64,000 bases of DNA from Thermanaeromonas toyohensis ToBE (GTDB lineage Bacteria > Bacillota > DSM-521 > Neomoorellales > Neomoorellaceae): positions 613,587-677,586 of the forward strand of contig NZ_LT838272.1 of NCBI RefSeq assembly GCF_900176005.1, read 5' to 3'. The notes below the pieces were generated by a model that had not been told where the DNA came from, did not search any database, and was given only the letters and a program-made list of their open reading frames with translations. A program made the translations under genes and the position numbers. Of this stretch, positions 34,908 through 42,922 are shown in pieces; the first letter of the stretch is position 1; each line of letters begins with the position of its first letter.

Positions 34908-36944
34908 ATGCGGGTATCGGCAATAATACCAGCATATAATGAGGCCCCGACAGTAGGGAAGGTTGTAGCTACCTTGCGCCAGGTGCCTTTAGTAGATGAA
35001 ATTATTGTTGTAAACGATGGTTCCTGGGATGATACAGCGGAGGTAGCTAGGCGTCAAGGAGCCATAGTTATTGATTTAAAAAGAAACCACGGCAAAGGCA
35101 AAGCTATGCTCAAAGGGGCCCACAAAGCCCGAGGCGAAATCCTCCTTTTTTTAGATGCAGATTTGGAAGGTTTGACTCCCAGCCATGTAGAGGAACTTCT
35201 TCGACCGGTCCTTAATGGCGAGGCTGATATGACGGTGGGGGTTTTTCGCCGGGGTCGCTCTTTGACTGATTGGGCCCAGGTGATAGCTCCTTATCTTTCT
35301 GGGCAGCGGGCGATACCTAAGAAGCTCTTTTTAGCCGCAGGGAGAGAAGCCACTGGATTTGAAATAGAAGTTATGCTCTCTAGGTTTGCTCGGGAAAAGG
35401 GTTGGCGTGTAAAAAGAGTGCCTCTAGCTAATATGACGCACGTAATGAAAGAGGAAAAAAGAGGGCTAGCCCGGGGGGTAGTGGCCAGGCTGGGTATGTA
35501 CAAGGATATAGCTACCTTTTTTTGGCGCCAAAGCCTTAAAAAACGCAAATTCCTCCGGCCTGCGCTCTGGCTTTTGTTTTTATTAGGAGGAATAGCTCTC
35601 CTAGGCTATGATATTTCCCATACTCGGGTGGCGCGGGCTGCTAGCCGACAACTGGGGGATTTACCCTTGTCGGGTATGGGAGAGCGTATTTTGATTATTT
35701 CACCTCACCCTGATGATGAGGTGCTAGCTGCAGGTGGACTGATAGCCCGGGCCAAGTCAGAAGGGGCCAGCGTTCATGTGGTTTTCTTGACTAATGGAGA
35801 TGGATTCCGGCGGGGATTAGAGGCTTGGAATGGGCTACTTCCGCCGGATTCTGGTGACTTTTTAGCTTATGGTAACCGCCGCCAGGAGGAAGCTAGTAAG
35901 GCTTTGGCCATCTTGGGCGTACCTCCCGAGGACATTACTTTTTTGGGCTATCCTGATGGGGGGCTTGGTAAGATCTGGTGGGCTTATTGGTCAACAGAAA
36001 AACCTTACCGGTCCCCTACTACCCATAGCAGGGCTGTACCCTATGCTACTGCTTTATCTCCGGGGGCTGTTTACTCGGGGATTAATATCCTGGCTGATCT
36101 TTTACGGGTTATAAAGTCTTACCAGCCCACGGTTGTTCTACTTCCCGATACTGCCGATAGTCACCCAGATCACTGGGCTACCGGAGCTTTCACCCTGGCT
36201 GCCTTGGCCGCTTGGGAAAGGGAAGGCGGAGGAGAATTTCCTAAAGTTTACAGTTATTTGGTACACTCCGGGGCATGGCAGCTAGCTCCTGCTTTGCACC
36301 GGAATGCACCTCTCCTTCCCCCTAGTTTTTTTCTTTACCGGGGAACTTCGTGGTATAAGCTTCCTCTAGATGAAAATGTTTTGCTTAAGAAAAAGCAAGC
36401 TTTAGATGAATATAAAACGCAAAAAGAAGTAATGGGCACTTTTTTCGCTAATTTTCTACGGCCTAACGAAATTTTTAGTTATCTACAGCCTAAAAGTATA
36501 ATAGGTAATGGAGCCCATCTGGTTGCCTTGGATCCCCCCAAGGAGACCTTTACACAACGCTTGGAAAAGGGGGGGGATCTGCGGGCCCTTTATTTGGACG
36601 TTAGACCGCAAAGTATGGGGGTAAAAGTAGTTTTATGGGAAGAACCGGATCCCAAGGTAACCTACCGGGTGGGTTTATATGTTTGGGGAGAACAACCCTT
36701 AGAGCCTCCGGCTCGTTATATTTTTGAGGTGCCTCCAGGTAAAAAGGGAGAAGTGAAGTGGCGGGAAAAGCCTGTTCATTATACAGGGAGTGCCTGGGTA
36801 AGTTATGAAGATAAGGCTTTGCGAATAGAACTTAAGGATTTTCCCCTGTTTCCAGGTAACTACCTTATGCTAGAGGCTGAAACCTGGATTAGCCAGGTTC
36901 CCCTGGATCGCATTTCATGGCAGCTGGTGGAGATCCGGAGCTAA
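34908..36944 (+). CDS. Fusion: family 2 glycosyltransferase, one membrane segment, PIG-L/LmbE deacetylase
   Basis: The protein has 678 residues. Residues 1-205 are a GT2 glycosyltransferase (SAIIPAYNEAPTVGKVV, VNDGSWDDT, FLDAD with Asp83 and Asp85). Residues 217-234 form one hydrophobic span. Residues 259-500 are a PIG-L/LmbE zinc deacetylase with HPDDE (267-271) and the second zinc motif SHPDH (418-422). A C-terminal domain of about 130 residues is unassigned. Basic residues before the span suggest the GT part is cytoplasmic and the deacetylase outside, which is inference. It would transfer an N-acetylated sugar and deacetylate it. It leads a run with a GCS2-like ligase, PSD-like protein and DedA protein. 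AAAAGGAG precedes the ATG. Confidence 0.88.
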   Translation: MRVSAIIPAYNEAPTVGKVVATLRQVPLVDEIIVVNDGSWDDTAEVARRQGAIVIDLKRNHGKGKAMLKGAHKARGEILLFLDADLEGLTPSHVEELLRPVLNGEADMTVGVFRRGRSLTDWAQVIAPYLSGQRAIPKKLFLAAGREATGFEIEVMLSRFAREKGWRVKRVPLANMTHVMKEEKRGLARGVVARLGMYKDIATFFWRQSLKKRKFLRPALWLLFLLGGIALLGYDISHTRVARAASRQLGDLPLSGMGERILIISPHPDDEVLAAGGLIARAKSEGASVHVVFLTNGDGFRRGLEAWNGLLPPDSGDFLAYGNRRQEEASKALAILGVPPEDITFLGYPDGGLGKIWWAYWSTEKPYRSPTTHSRAVPYATALSPGAVYSGINILADLLRVIKSYQPTVVLLPDTADSHPDHWATGAFTLAALAAWEREGGGEFPKVYSYLVHSGAWQLAPALHRNAPLLPPSFFLYRGTSWYKLPLDENVLLKKKQALDEYKTQKEVMGTFFANFLRPNEIFSYLQPKSIIGNGAHLVALDPPKETFTQRLEKGGDLRALYLDVRPQSMGVKVVLWEEPDPKVTYRVGLYVWGEQPLEPPARYIFEVPPGKKGEVKWREKPVHYTGSAWVSYEDKALRIELKDFPLFPGNYLMLEAETWISQVPLDRISWQLVEIRS

Positions 36945-36980
36945 AAAGCAGGAAAGAAGCAGAGGAGGGAAAACCAGGAG

Positions 36981-37967
36981 TTGCCTTCTTTGCGCTGGGG
37001 TCTAGAAGAGGAAATATTTATTACTGAACCGGACAGGCCTACTCTACAATCACTTTATTATCTTGCCCGCCTGGTCTGGAAAGACCCGCGCCGGTATTAT
37101 ACCCATACAGCTTGTAATTTTGTACGAGGTAAGGATTTGCGGCAAGGGTTAATGAGCGGGGTGGAAATATCCACTGGTCTTCACGATGGCAAAGAGGGGT
37201 TGCTAGCAGACCTTGCTCGCCGCCGCCAGGACTTGGCTTCGGTCTGCCCTGGTCTTTTGGTACCCCTGGGCCATTTATTAGATCACGAAGAGCCTAGTAA
37301 TATCTGTGGCTTGCATTTGCACCTTAGTGGTTTCCCGGACTGGGAACGCGTTTACCGGAATTTAATCTATTTCCTTCCTTTACTGGCCTTGCTAGTAGCT
37401 AATTCTCCAGGGGCCGGAGGTAGATTTTTTGGACCTTCCTATAGATGGGCCAAGGCCTTTGCCATCGGGCCTTTGCGAGAGGATCCTTATTTTCGCTTTC
37501 AGGATGTGATTTATTCTAAACGCCTGGGTACTCTGGAAATTAGAGTCTTTGACCCGGTATGGGATCTTGCGCGTATAAAAATTCTTTTAGATTGTGTGGA
37601 GGCTATAATTCTGGCCGACCGGGATTATCCAGGGTCTATTGAAGGGTACAATAGGCTAAGGGGTTTGGTGGCCCGTGAAGGGTATATCGAAGAGTTACGG
37701 CCAGTATATCGAGAGCTCAGCCTCCTTGTTCCTATAGAGGAGGAAATGTTTGAGGAGCCCCCGGCCTTTCAGGTATGGCGACTGTGGAAGGAAAAAGGTA
37801 CTTTGGCGGTGTATACTGCTTTAGATAATGCTTACCGGGGTGGGCCTTTAGAACCCCGGCCATTGCCCCCTATGCAGATGAGCTGGCTTAAGGTGCTGGC
37901 AGGGATAGGGGGATATTATCTTCCACGCTTACCTTATAATATACATAAGGTGTGGTTAGAATGGTAA
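36981..37967 (+). CDS. GCS2-like carboxylate-amine ligase (glutamate-cysteine ligase family 2 relative)
   Basis: This 328-residue protein opens with LRWGLEEEIFI, the GxEEE signature of the GCS2/YbdK family, and shows GVEISTG, CGLHLHLSG (metal/ATP histidines), LLALLVANSP and TLEIRVFDPVWDL. Family members join an amino acid to a carboxylate with ATP. It starts with TTG and overlaps the PSD-like gene. Beside a GT-deacetylase fusion, a possible role is acylating a free amino sugar, but the real substrate is unknown. Confidence 0.75.
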   Translation: MPSLRWGLEEEIFITEPDRPTLQSLYYLARLVWKDPRRYYTHTACNFVRGKDLRQGLMSGVEISTGLHDGKEGLLADLARRRQDLASVCPGLLVPLGHLLDHEEPSNICGLHLHLSGFPDWERVYRNLIYFLPLLALLVANSPGAGGRFFGPSYRWAKAFAIGPLREDPYFRFQDVIYSKRLGTLEIRVFDPVWDLARIKILLDCVEAIILADRDYPGSIEGYNRLRGLVAREGYIEELRPVYRELSLLVPIEEEMFEEPPAFQVWRLWKEKGTLAVYTALDNAYRGGPLEPRPLPPMQMSWLKVLAGIGGYYLPRLPYNIHKVWLEW

Positions 37968-38671
37968 AATTTTCTTTATTTTTGCTGGGGTCTTTAAGCC
38001 TAATTATGGTGGGGGCCCTGTTTTTCCTTAGAAAGATATGGTTTTACCGTGATCCGGTGAGGATACCTCCCCAGGATGAGGGTTGCCTTTTAGCCCCTGC
38101 TGATGGTAAGGTAGTTTACATTAAACCCTTTTCTGGCGGCCAGGTGCAGGTAGAGAAATTGGGTCAGGTTATACCCGTCACTGAGATAACCAAAGCTCCT
38201 CTATGGGGAGAAGAGGGGTGGATTATAGGTATATATATGTCTCCCCTGGATGTACATTTTAATTATGCCCCGGCAGATTGCCGGGTAGCCCACCTCGTTT
38301 ACACCCCTGCTAAGGTAAATCTTCCTATGGTCGATTGGTGGGAATATATACGTTTAACTTACCTACGCCGGGCGGTGGACCTTTTCAGCCACCGTTACCG
38401 CCTGGTCAATGAACGCCTTACCCTTTTTTTAGAGGGCAGGGATATGCGTCTGGCCCTAGTCGAGATCGCGGATAAGTTTGTTAACAAAATTAGATGCTTT
38501 GTTAAAGTAGGGGAGGAATTACGGGCCGGGCAAAAGATCTCTTTTATTGAACGCGGCTCCCAGGTAGATCTCATTATCTTCAGGGAAGATATAGTGTTTA
38601 CAGTAGAAGTGGGTCAGCAGGTTTACGGCGGGGAAACGGTGATAGCACGTTATCACCCCTCGGGCAGGTGA
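37961..38671 (+). CDS. Phosphatidylserine decarboxylase-related protein
   Basis: This 236-residue protein has one N-terminal membrane span (residues 4-25) followed by FYRDPVRIPPQDEGCLLAPADGKVVYIKP, the DVHFNYAP segment (the family's histidine region) and a C-terminal ERGSQVDLIIF where the Gly-Ser of the pyruvoyl self-cleavage site is kept. That is the layout of short PSD proenzymes. The likely start is the ATG at 37961 with AAGGTG upstream, overlapping the ligase gene by seven bases. Decarboxylation of phosphatidylserine or a related serine lipid is probable. Confidence 0.8.
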   Translation: MVKFSLFLLGSLSLIMVGALFFLRKIWFYRDPVRIPPQDEGCLLAPADGKVVYIKPFSGGQVQVEKLGQVIPVTEITKAPLWGEEGWIIGIYMSPLDVHFNYAPADCRVAHLVYTPAKVNLPMVDWWEYIRLTYLRRAVDLFSHRYRLVNERLTLFLEGRDMRLALVEIADKFVNKIRCFVKVGEELRAGQKISFIERGSQVDLIIFREDIVFTVEVGQQVYGGETVIARYHPSGR

Positions 38672-38715
38672 GGGAGGGAATGAAGCTAGTGTTTTCTAGG
38701 TAGGTGAGACAGGGG

Positions 38716-39300
38716 ATGACCTCAGTCCATGTATACGGGTTGCTTTTTATTTTGCTCTTAATAGAGGGTATAGGGATTCCAGGCATCCCCTTTGAACCTG
38801 TTTTTCTTGCTGCTGGATACCTGATAGAACAAGGGCAAATGAGCTTTTGGTGGACAGTACTGGTTGGTACAATTGGCAATTTGCTAGGCAACCTGCTGGG
38901 ATACTGGCTGGGGGCTAGGCCAGCCCGGAGTTTCCTAGATAGGGTAACTCGTTCCTATATAGGGCCTGAGGCCATAGAACGGGTTAGCTTCTGGTTTAAA
39001 CGTTACGGGCCGGCCGTGGTGGTGGTCTCCCGGTGGTTTGGGCTTATCCGCACACCAGCTATAGTTTGTGCTGCACCTTTGGGGATGGACGCCCTCTCCT
39101 ACACCCTCTATTCGGCCATAGGAGCCTTTACCTGGACTTTAGCTTGGCAATATGCTAGCTGGAGAGGGGCCCATTACTTCTTGGAATGGTGGCATAGTTA
39201 CCGAGGCTTAAGTAGCTGGGGAGAAGAGCTGTTCCTAGCCAGCTCAATTTTATTGGCCTTGGGTGCAGCAGTATATTTATACCGGAAGAAAAAGAAGTAA
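38716..39300 (+). CDS. DedA-family membrane protein
   Basis: This 194-residue polytopic protein has the DedA core: IPGIPFEPVFLAAGYL, VGTIGNLLGNLLGYWLGA, the FKRYGPAVVVVSRWFGLIRTPAIVCAAPLGM segment with the conserved arginine and proline, and three C-terminal spans. DedA proteins act as lipid-phosphate or phosphatidylethanolamine scramblases or carriers. The start at ATG 38716 has AGGTGA eight bases upstream; an in-frame GTG at 38704 is less likely. Confidence 0.88.
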   Translation: MTSVHVYGLLFILLLIEGIGIPGIPFEPVFLAAGYLIEQGQMSFWWTVLVGTIGNLLGNLLGYWLGARPARSFLDRVTRSYIGPEAIERVSFWFKRYGPAVVVVSRWFGLIRTPAIVCAAPLGMDALSYTLYSAIGAFTWTLAWQYASWRGAHYFLEWWHSYRGLSSWGEELFLASSILLALGAAVYLYRKKKK

Positions 39301-39316
39301 AAGAAGTAATAAAATA

Positions 39317-39874
39317 TTAGCCTTTGGTGGCAAGGAGTTCATTTAAGGCTTCTTCGTAAGCCTTAAGGATGGGCTCGGAAAACAGTATGAACCGGATTTC
39401 CGTAAAGGTATCAGGGTGTTGTTCCAGGTATTCTACTACTGTACGCATGGCTATCCTGGCCGCCCTGTCCACTGGGAAACGATAGGCTCCCGTACTTAGG
39501 GAAGGGAAGGACAGGCTTTTAATACCGTGCTCCCGAGCGAGCTCTAAGCTGTTCCGGTAGGCGCTGGCTAAGAGGTTATCTTCTCCTTTGTTACCGCCTG
39601 ACCATATGGGCCCTACAGCATGGATTACATACCGCGCTTTAAGCCAGCCGCCGGAGGTAAGCACGGCCTGCCCTGTAGGGCAGCCACCCCTTTCTTCTCG
39701 TATGCGCCGGCATTCTTCGGCTATAGCTGGTCCCCCTGCTCGGTGGATGGCCCCGTCTACTCCGCCGCCACCTCGTAAACCTTCGTTGGCCGCGTTAACT
39801 ATGGCTTCTGTATCTTGAACAGTAATATCCCCCTGCATTAAGACTAATTTGGTCTGGCCGAGAATAACTTCCAT
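39317..39874 (-). CDS. Macro-domain protein (ADP-ribose/O-acetyl-ADP-ribose hydrolase-like)
   Basis: This 185-residue protein is a full macro domain with DITVQDTEAIVNAANEGLRGGGGVDGAIHRAGG, TGQAVLTSGGWLKARYVIHAVGP and SFPSLSTGAYRFPVDRAARIA. These match YmdB/MacroD-type deacetylases that remove ADP-ribose or acetyl groups. It stands alone, convergent with the DedA gene, and GGAGGC precedes its ATG. Confidence 0.93.
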   Translation of the reverse strand: MEVILGQTKLVLMQGDITVQDTEAIVNAANEGLRGGGGVDGAIHRAGGPAIAEECRRIREERGGCPTGQAVLTSGGWLKARYVIHAVGPIWSGGNKGEDNLLASAYRNSLELAREHGIKSLSFPSLSTGAYRFPVDRAARIAMRTVVEYLEQHPDTFTEIRFILFSEPILKAYEEALNELLATKG

Positions 39875-40045
39875 GGATATTGGAGCCTCCTCTGATTTAA
39901 AAATTTTATTTATGGTTTTTAAAGATATTCGGGGTTTTTACTTTTAATCCTTTGGATATTTTTCCCATCAATCCAGATTTTAGCATTGCGTTTTCCGCTC
40001 TTTTTTATTATAATTTAAAGTGAAAAAAGAGTATAAGTGAATATG

Positions 40046-40165
40046 TCGAACGCTGAATCCCTGGAGACAGGGAACGGGGGAACCAATTTATGGGGGTGAA
40101 TCCTGTAGACCTCTACAGGTAGGGTTAGCTTTCGACCCGAACCCGGCAGCTAACCTCGTAAGCGT
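40046..40165 (+). promoter_or_regulatory. c-di-AMP riboswitch (ydaO/yuaA class)
   Basis: The leader contains the conserved ydaO elements in order: a first stem followed by CGGGGGAACCAA, then GGGGGTGAATCC, a variable hairpin (CCTGTAGACCTCTACAGG), a stem around AGGGTTAGCTTTCGACCC, then CCGGCAGCTAACCTCGTAAGCG. It is followed by an intrinsic terminator 55 bases later, as in other genetic-off c-di-AMP switches. It precedes the aminomutase gene. Exact ends are approximate. Confidence 0.9.
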
Positions 40166-40220
40166 GGAAAGCAGGTTAAAGGAGGTCTTTACCTTCTTAT
40201 AAGAGGTTAGTATGTATCTT

Positions 40221-40247
40221 AAGCCCCGGTGATGCCGGGGCTTTAAT
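40221..40247 (+). terminator. Riboswitch-controlled intrinsic terminator
   Basis: A 9-bp stem AAGCCCCGG/CCGGGGCTT with loop TGATG and a following T-rich tract lies between the c-di-AMP aptamer and the aminomutase start. It is the expected expression platform of the switch. Confidence 0.85.
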
Positions 40248-40282
40248 TTAGTCTAAAAAATTTAGGTTAAAGGGGGGAGAAC

Positions 40283-41551
40283 ATGCGGATTAGCCTTACA
40301 AGGAAACCCAAAGATGAACGGGAGAAGAAGGAAATAGCGCTTAAGCGGGCGGCCGAGCTCAAAGCGCGGATAAGTGACTATTTGGAGGCCAAAGCTAAAA
40401 TACCGTCTGGTCGGGAGATAGCCCAGGAGATAGCGGCCCGTAAAGAGAAAATTAAAAAGTATTTCGGTGCTAGTGAGGCGGAATGGCGTGACTGGCGCTG
40501 GCAGTTACGTCACCGGGTTACTTCGGTAGAAGTTTTGCGAGAGCTTATACCTTTAAGTAAAGAAGAAGAGGAAGCTATCCGCGCGGTGGGGAAGGTTTAC
40601 CGTTGGGCTGTTTCGCCGTATTACCTAAGCCTTATGGGGGATGAGCCGGATTGCCCCATAAGAAGGCAGGCCTTGCCCAGCCGGCCTGAGATAGAAGATA
40701 AGCTAGGTATTCCTGATCCTATGGCGGAAGAATTAACCTCGCCGGCCCCTTGTATTACCCGGCGTTACCCTGACCGCCTGATCATCAATGTAACCAACCA
40801 GTGCGCCATGTATTGCCGCCATTGCCAGCGCCGGCGTAACATCGGGGAGGTGGACAGGACCCGGAGCCGGGAGGAACTGGAACAGGCCTTGGATTATATC
40901 CGCTCCAACCCCGAGATCCGGGATGTGCTCATTACTGGGGGCGACGCCCTGATGCTAAGTGACCAGGTTCTGGATTGGTTGCTTACGGAGCTGGACCGCA
41001 TCCCCCATGTAGAGATTAAAAGGATCGGTACCCGGACACCTGTAACCCTTCCCCAGCGGATCACCCCTGCACTATGCCGGATACTGGCTAAGCATCCGCC
41101 CATTTATCTTAATACTCAATTTAACCATCCTCGGGAGATCACCGAAGAAGCCAAGGAGGCTTGCGACCGTCTGGTACAGGCGGGTATAGTGCTGGGTAAC
41201 CAATCTGTTCTTCTTAAAGGTGTAAACAACCATCCCTTCATTATGCGCAAGTTAAATCAGGAGCTTTTAAGGATTAGGGTGCGGCCTTATTATCTCTTCC
41301 ACGCTAAACCTGTGGCCGGAACCACCCATTTCATTACTTCCATTAAAGAAGGAATCGAAATCATGGAGCAGTTAAGGGGTTATACGTCCGGCTTGGCTAT
41401 TCCCACGTATATCATTAATGCGCCGCAGGGTTACGGGAAGACGCCAGTGCTACCCCAATATGTGGTATCCAAAGGGGAAGGCCAGGTACTGCTGCGGACC
41501 TGGGAGAAACGAGTTCTCCTCTACCCTGACCTAGGTAGCCAGAGTTCGTAG
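40283..41551 (+). CDS. eam: Radical SAM 2,3-aminomutase, probably glutamate 2,3-aminomutase
   Basis: This 422-residue protein of the KamA family has the radical-SAM cluster Cys174-x3-Cys178-x2-Cys181 (CAMYCRHC), PLP-type features and TGGDALML. In lysine 2,3-aminomutase two aspartates 37 residues apart bind the side-chain amine (in CDLS and VVDAP). Here these are Lys342 (HAKP) and Asn379 (IINAP), the replacement reported for glutamate 2,3-aminomutase. It would make L-beta-glutamate, a compatible solute. It is the only gene directly behind the c-di-AMP switch; no ablB acetyltransferase is present. If the residue logic fails, lysine is the alternative substrate. Confidence 0.85.
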   Translation: MRISLTRKPKDEREKKEIALKRAAELKARISDYLEAKAKIPSGREIAQEIAARKEKIKKYFGASEAEWRDWRWQLRHRVTSVEVLRELIPLSKEEEEAIRAVGKVYRWAVSPYYLSLMGDEPDCPIRRQALPSRPEIEDKLGIPDPMAEELTSPAPCITRRYPDRLIINVTNQCAMYCRHCQRRRNIGEVDRTRSREELEQALDYIRSNPEIRDVLITGGDALMLSDQVLDWLLTELDRIPHVEIKRIGTRTPVTLPQRITPALCRILAKHPPIYLNTQFNHPREITEEAKEACDRLVQAGIVLGNQSVLLKGVNNHPFIMRKLNQELLRIRVRPYYLFHAKPVAGTTHFITSIKEGIEIMEQLRGYTSGLAIPTYIINAPQGYGKTPVLPQYVVSKGEGQVLLRTWEKRVLLYPDLGSQSS

Positions 41552-41628
41552 CCTTACTTAATTTCCTTGCCTCTATCCTTACTACGGGGTATAATGGTAG
41601 CGAAATCTTGCAATAGGAGGCAGGAGAA

Positions 41629-42069
41629 ATGCGAGTCTCTCTGTCTTGGCAGGGCGGAATGAAACTGGTGGGTACTGGAGAGTCTGGGCGGGAGGTTTTA
41701 ATGGACGCCGCACCCGAACATGGTGGGGAGAACTTTGGAGCCCGGCCTTCGGAGGTTTTCCTTATAGGTATGGCCGGGTGTACTGCCCTGGATGTATTGT
41801 CCATCTTGGCCAAAAAGCGTATAGCTTTGCAATCTTTTTCCTTGGAAGTAGATGCAGAAAGGGCCTCGGAACATCCCAAGGTTTTTACGGCAGCCACCCT
41901 CATTTACCGCTTTACGGGGGACAATTTGCCGGAAGACCAAATAAAGCACGCTATCGAGCTATCTTTAAGCAAATATTGCGGCATGGTTAACACCGTTAAG
42001 AAAGCGGCACCTATCTCTTACTGTTATGAGATAAATGGCCGGCGCAGTCCTGTCCAGCCTGCACCTTAA
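41629..42069 (+). CDS. OsmC/Ohr-family peroxide-response protein
   Basis: This 146-residue OsmC-like protein has LSWQGGMKLVG, the redox region FLIGMAGCTALDVLSIL with the first cysteine, and LSKYCGMVNTVKKAAPISY with the second. Family members reduce organic hydroperoxides. AGGAGGCAGGAG precedes the ATG. It lies between the aminomutase and lgt; co-transcription with the former is possible, since I see no terminator between them. Confidence 0.87.
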   Translation: MRVSLSWQGGMKLVGTGESGREVLMDAAPEHGGENFGARPSEVFLIGMAGCTALDVLSILAKKRIALQSFSLEVDAERASEHPKVFTAATLIYRFTGDNLPEDQIKHAIELSLSKYCGMVNTVKKAAPISYCYEINGRRSPVQPAP

Positions 42070-42102
42070 ATAACTAGGGGAACAAGAAAAGGAGGAAGAT
42101 CG

Positions 42103-42906
42103 TTGCTCTTAGACTTAAACCCCGTGGCTTTCCATATCGGGCCTTTGGCCATTCGTTGGTATGGTTTGTTCATGGCTCTATCCTTCCTCATTGGGTCTTG
42201 GTACCTATACCGTGAGGGGTTACGGAGGGGCTTAAGCGAGGATTTCCTTTTAAACCTGGCTATGATCGTGGTGGTGGCCGGCGTAGTGGGAGCAAGACTC
42301 TTGTTTGTGCTGGCCAACTATCCAGAGTGGTTTATAAAGGATCCCGTGCAAGTCTTAAAGATTTATGAAGGTGGTCTGGCCTGGCATGGGGGCCTGTTGG
42401 GGGGAGTTTTGGCCGGGTGGTGGTATGTGCGAAGGCACAAGCTAGATTTTGATACTCTGGCTGACCTGGCGGTTCCGGGGATGGCCATAGGGTATGCCTT
42501 TATAAGGATAGCCAATATTTTTAACCAAGAAGTGCTAGGCCGGCCTACGGATCTGTGGTTTGGACGTTGGCCGGCCCAACCTATCGGCACCTTAATTGGG
42601 CTGATACTGCTCCTCAGATATTTATACCTTCAGCGCCAGGATCCGCCTGCGGGGTACCAGTTCTGGTCGTTTATATTTTATCACCAGCTCCTGCGCGGTT
42701 TAATTGAAGAGACAGTACGGGATAATCCCCTGGCAGTATGGGGGTATGTAGTCCCCCGCTGGGGGTTGGGCTTTTTTACTTTAGCCCAATTAAGCACCCC
42801 CTTTATTATGCTTTTCGCTTATTACTTCATGCGCCGGGCCCGGGCTAAAGGGCGTTCTGGTCCCCGCTCCTATCGCCTGAGTCTAATTTCCCGACCCAAG
42901 GGGTAA
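42103..42906 (+). CDS. lgt: Prolipoprotein diacylglyceryl transferase
   Basis: This 267-residue polytopic protein has IRWYGLFMALSFLIGSWYL, YEGGLAWHGGLLGGVLAGWW, the Lgt signature FIRIANIFNQEVLGRPTDL and RGLIEETVRDNP. It attaches diacylglycerol to the lipobox cysteine of lipoproteins such as the binding proteins and GerC in this window. The start is TTG with GGAGGAAG upstream. Confidence 0.95.
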   Translation: MLLDLNPVAFHIGPLAIRWYGLFMALSFLIGSWYLYREGLRRGLSEDFLLNLAMIVVVAGVVGARLLFVLANYPEWFIKDPVQVLKIYEGGLAWHGGLLGGVLAGWWYVRRHKLDFDTLADLAVPGMAIGYAFIRIANIFNQEVLGRPTDLWFGRWPAQPIGTLIGLILLLRYLYLQRQDPPAGYQFWSFIFYHQLLRGLIEETVRDNPLAVWGYVVPRWGLGFFTLAQLSTPFIMLFAYYFMRRARAKGRSGPRSYRLSLISRPKG

Positions 42907-42922
42907 TCAACCCCAAGATACT

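Noticed and set aside
40283..41551. Calling the aminomutase lysine 2,3-aminomutase (kamA/ablA)
   Set aside because: The two side-chain-binding aspartates are replaced by Lys342 and Asn379, and no ablB acetyltransferase follows.
41646..41990. 114-codon frame overlapping the OsmC gene
   Set aside because: Shadow frame of a clearly conserved OsmC protein.
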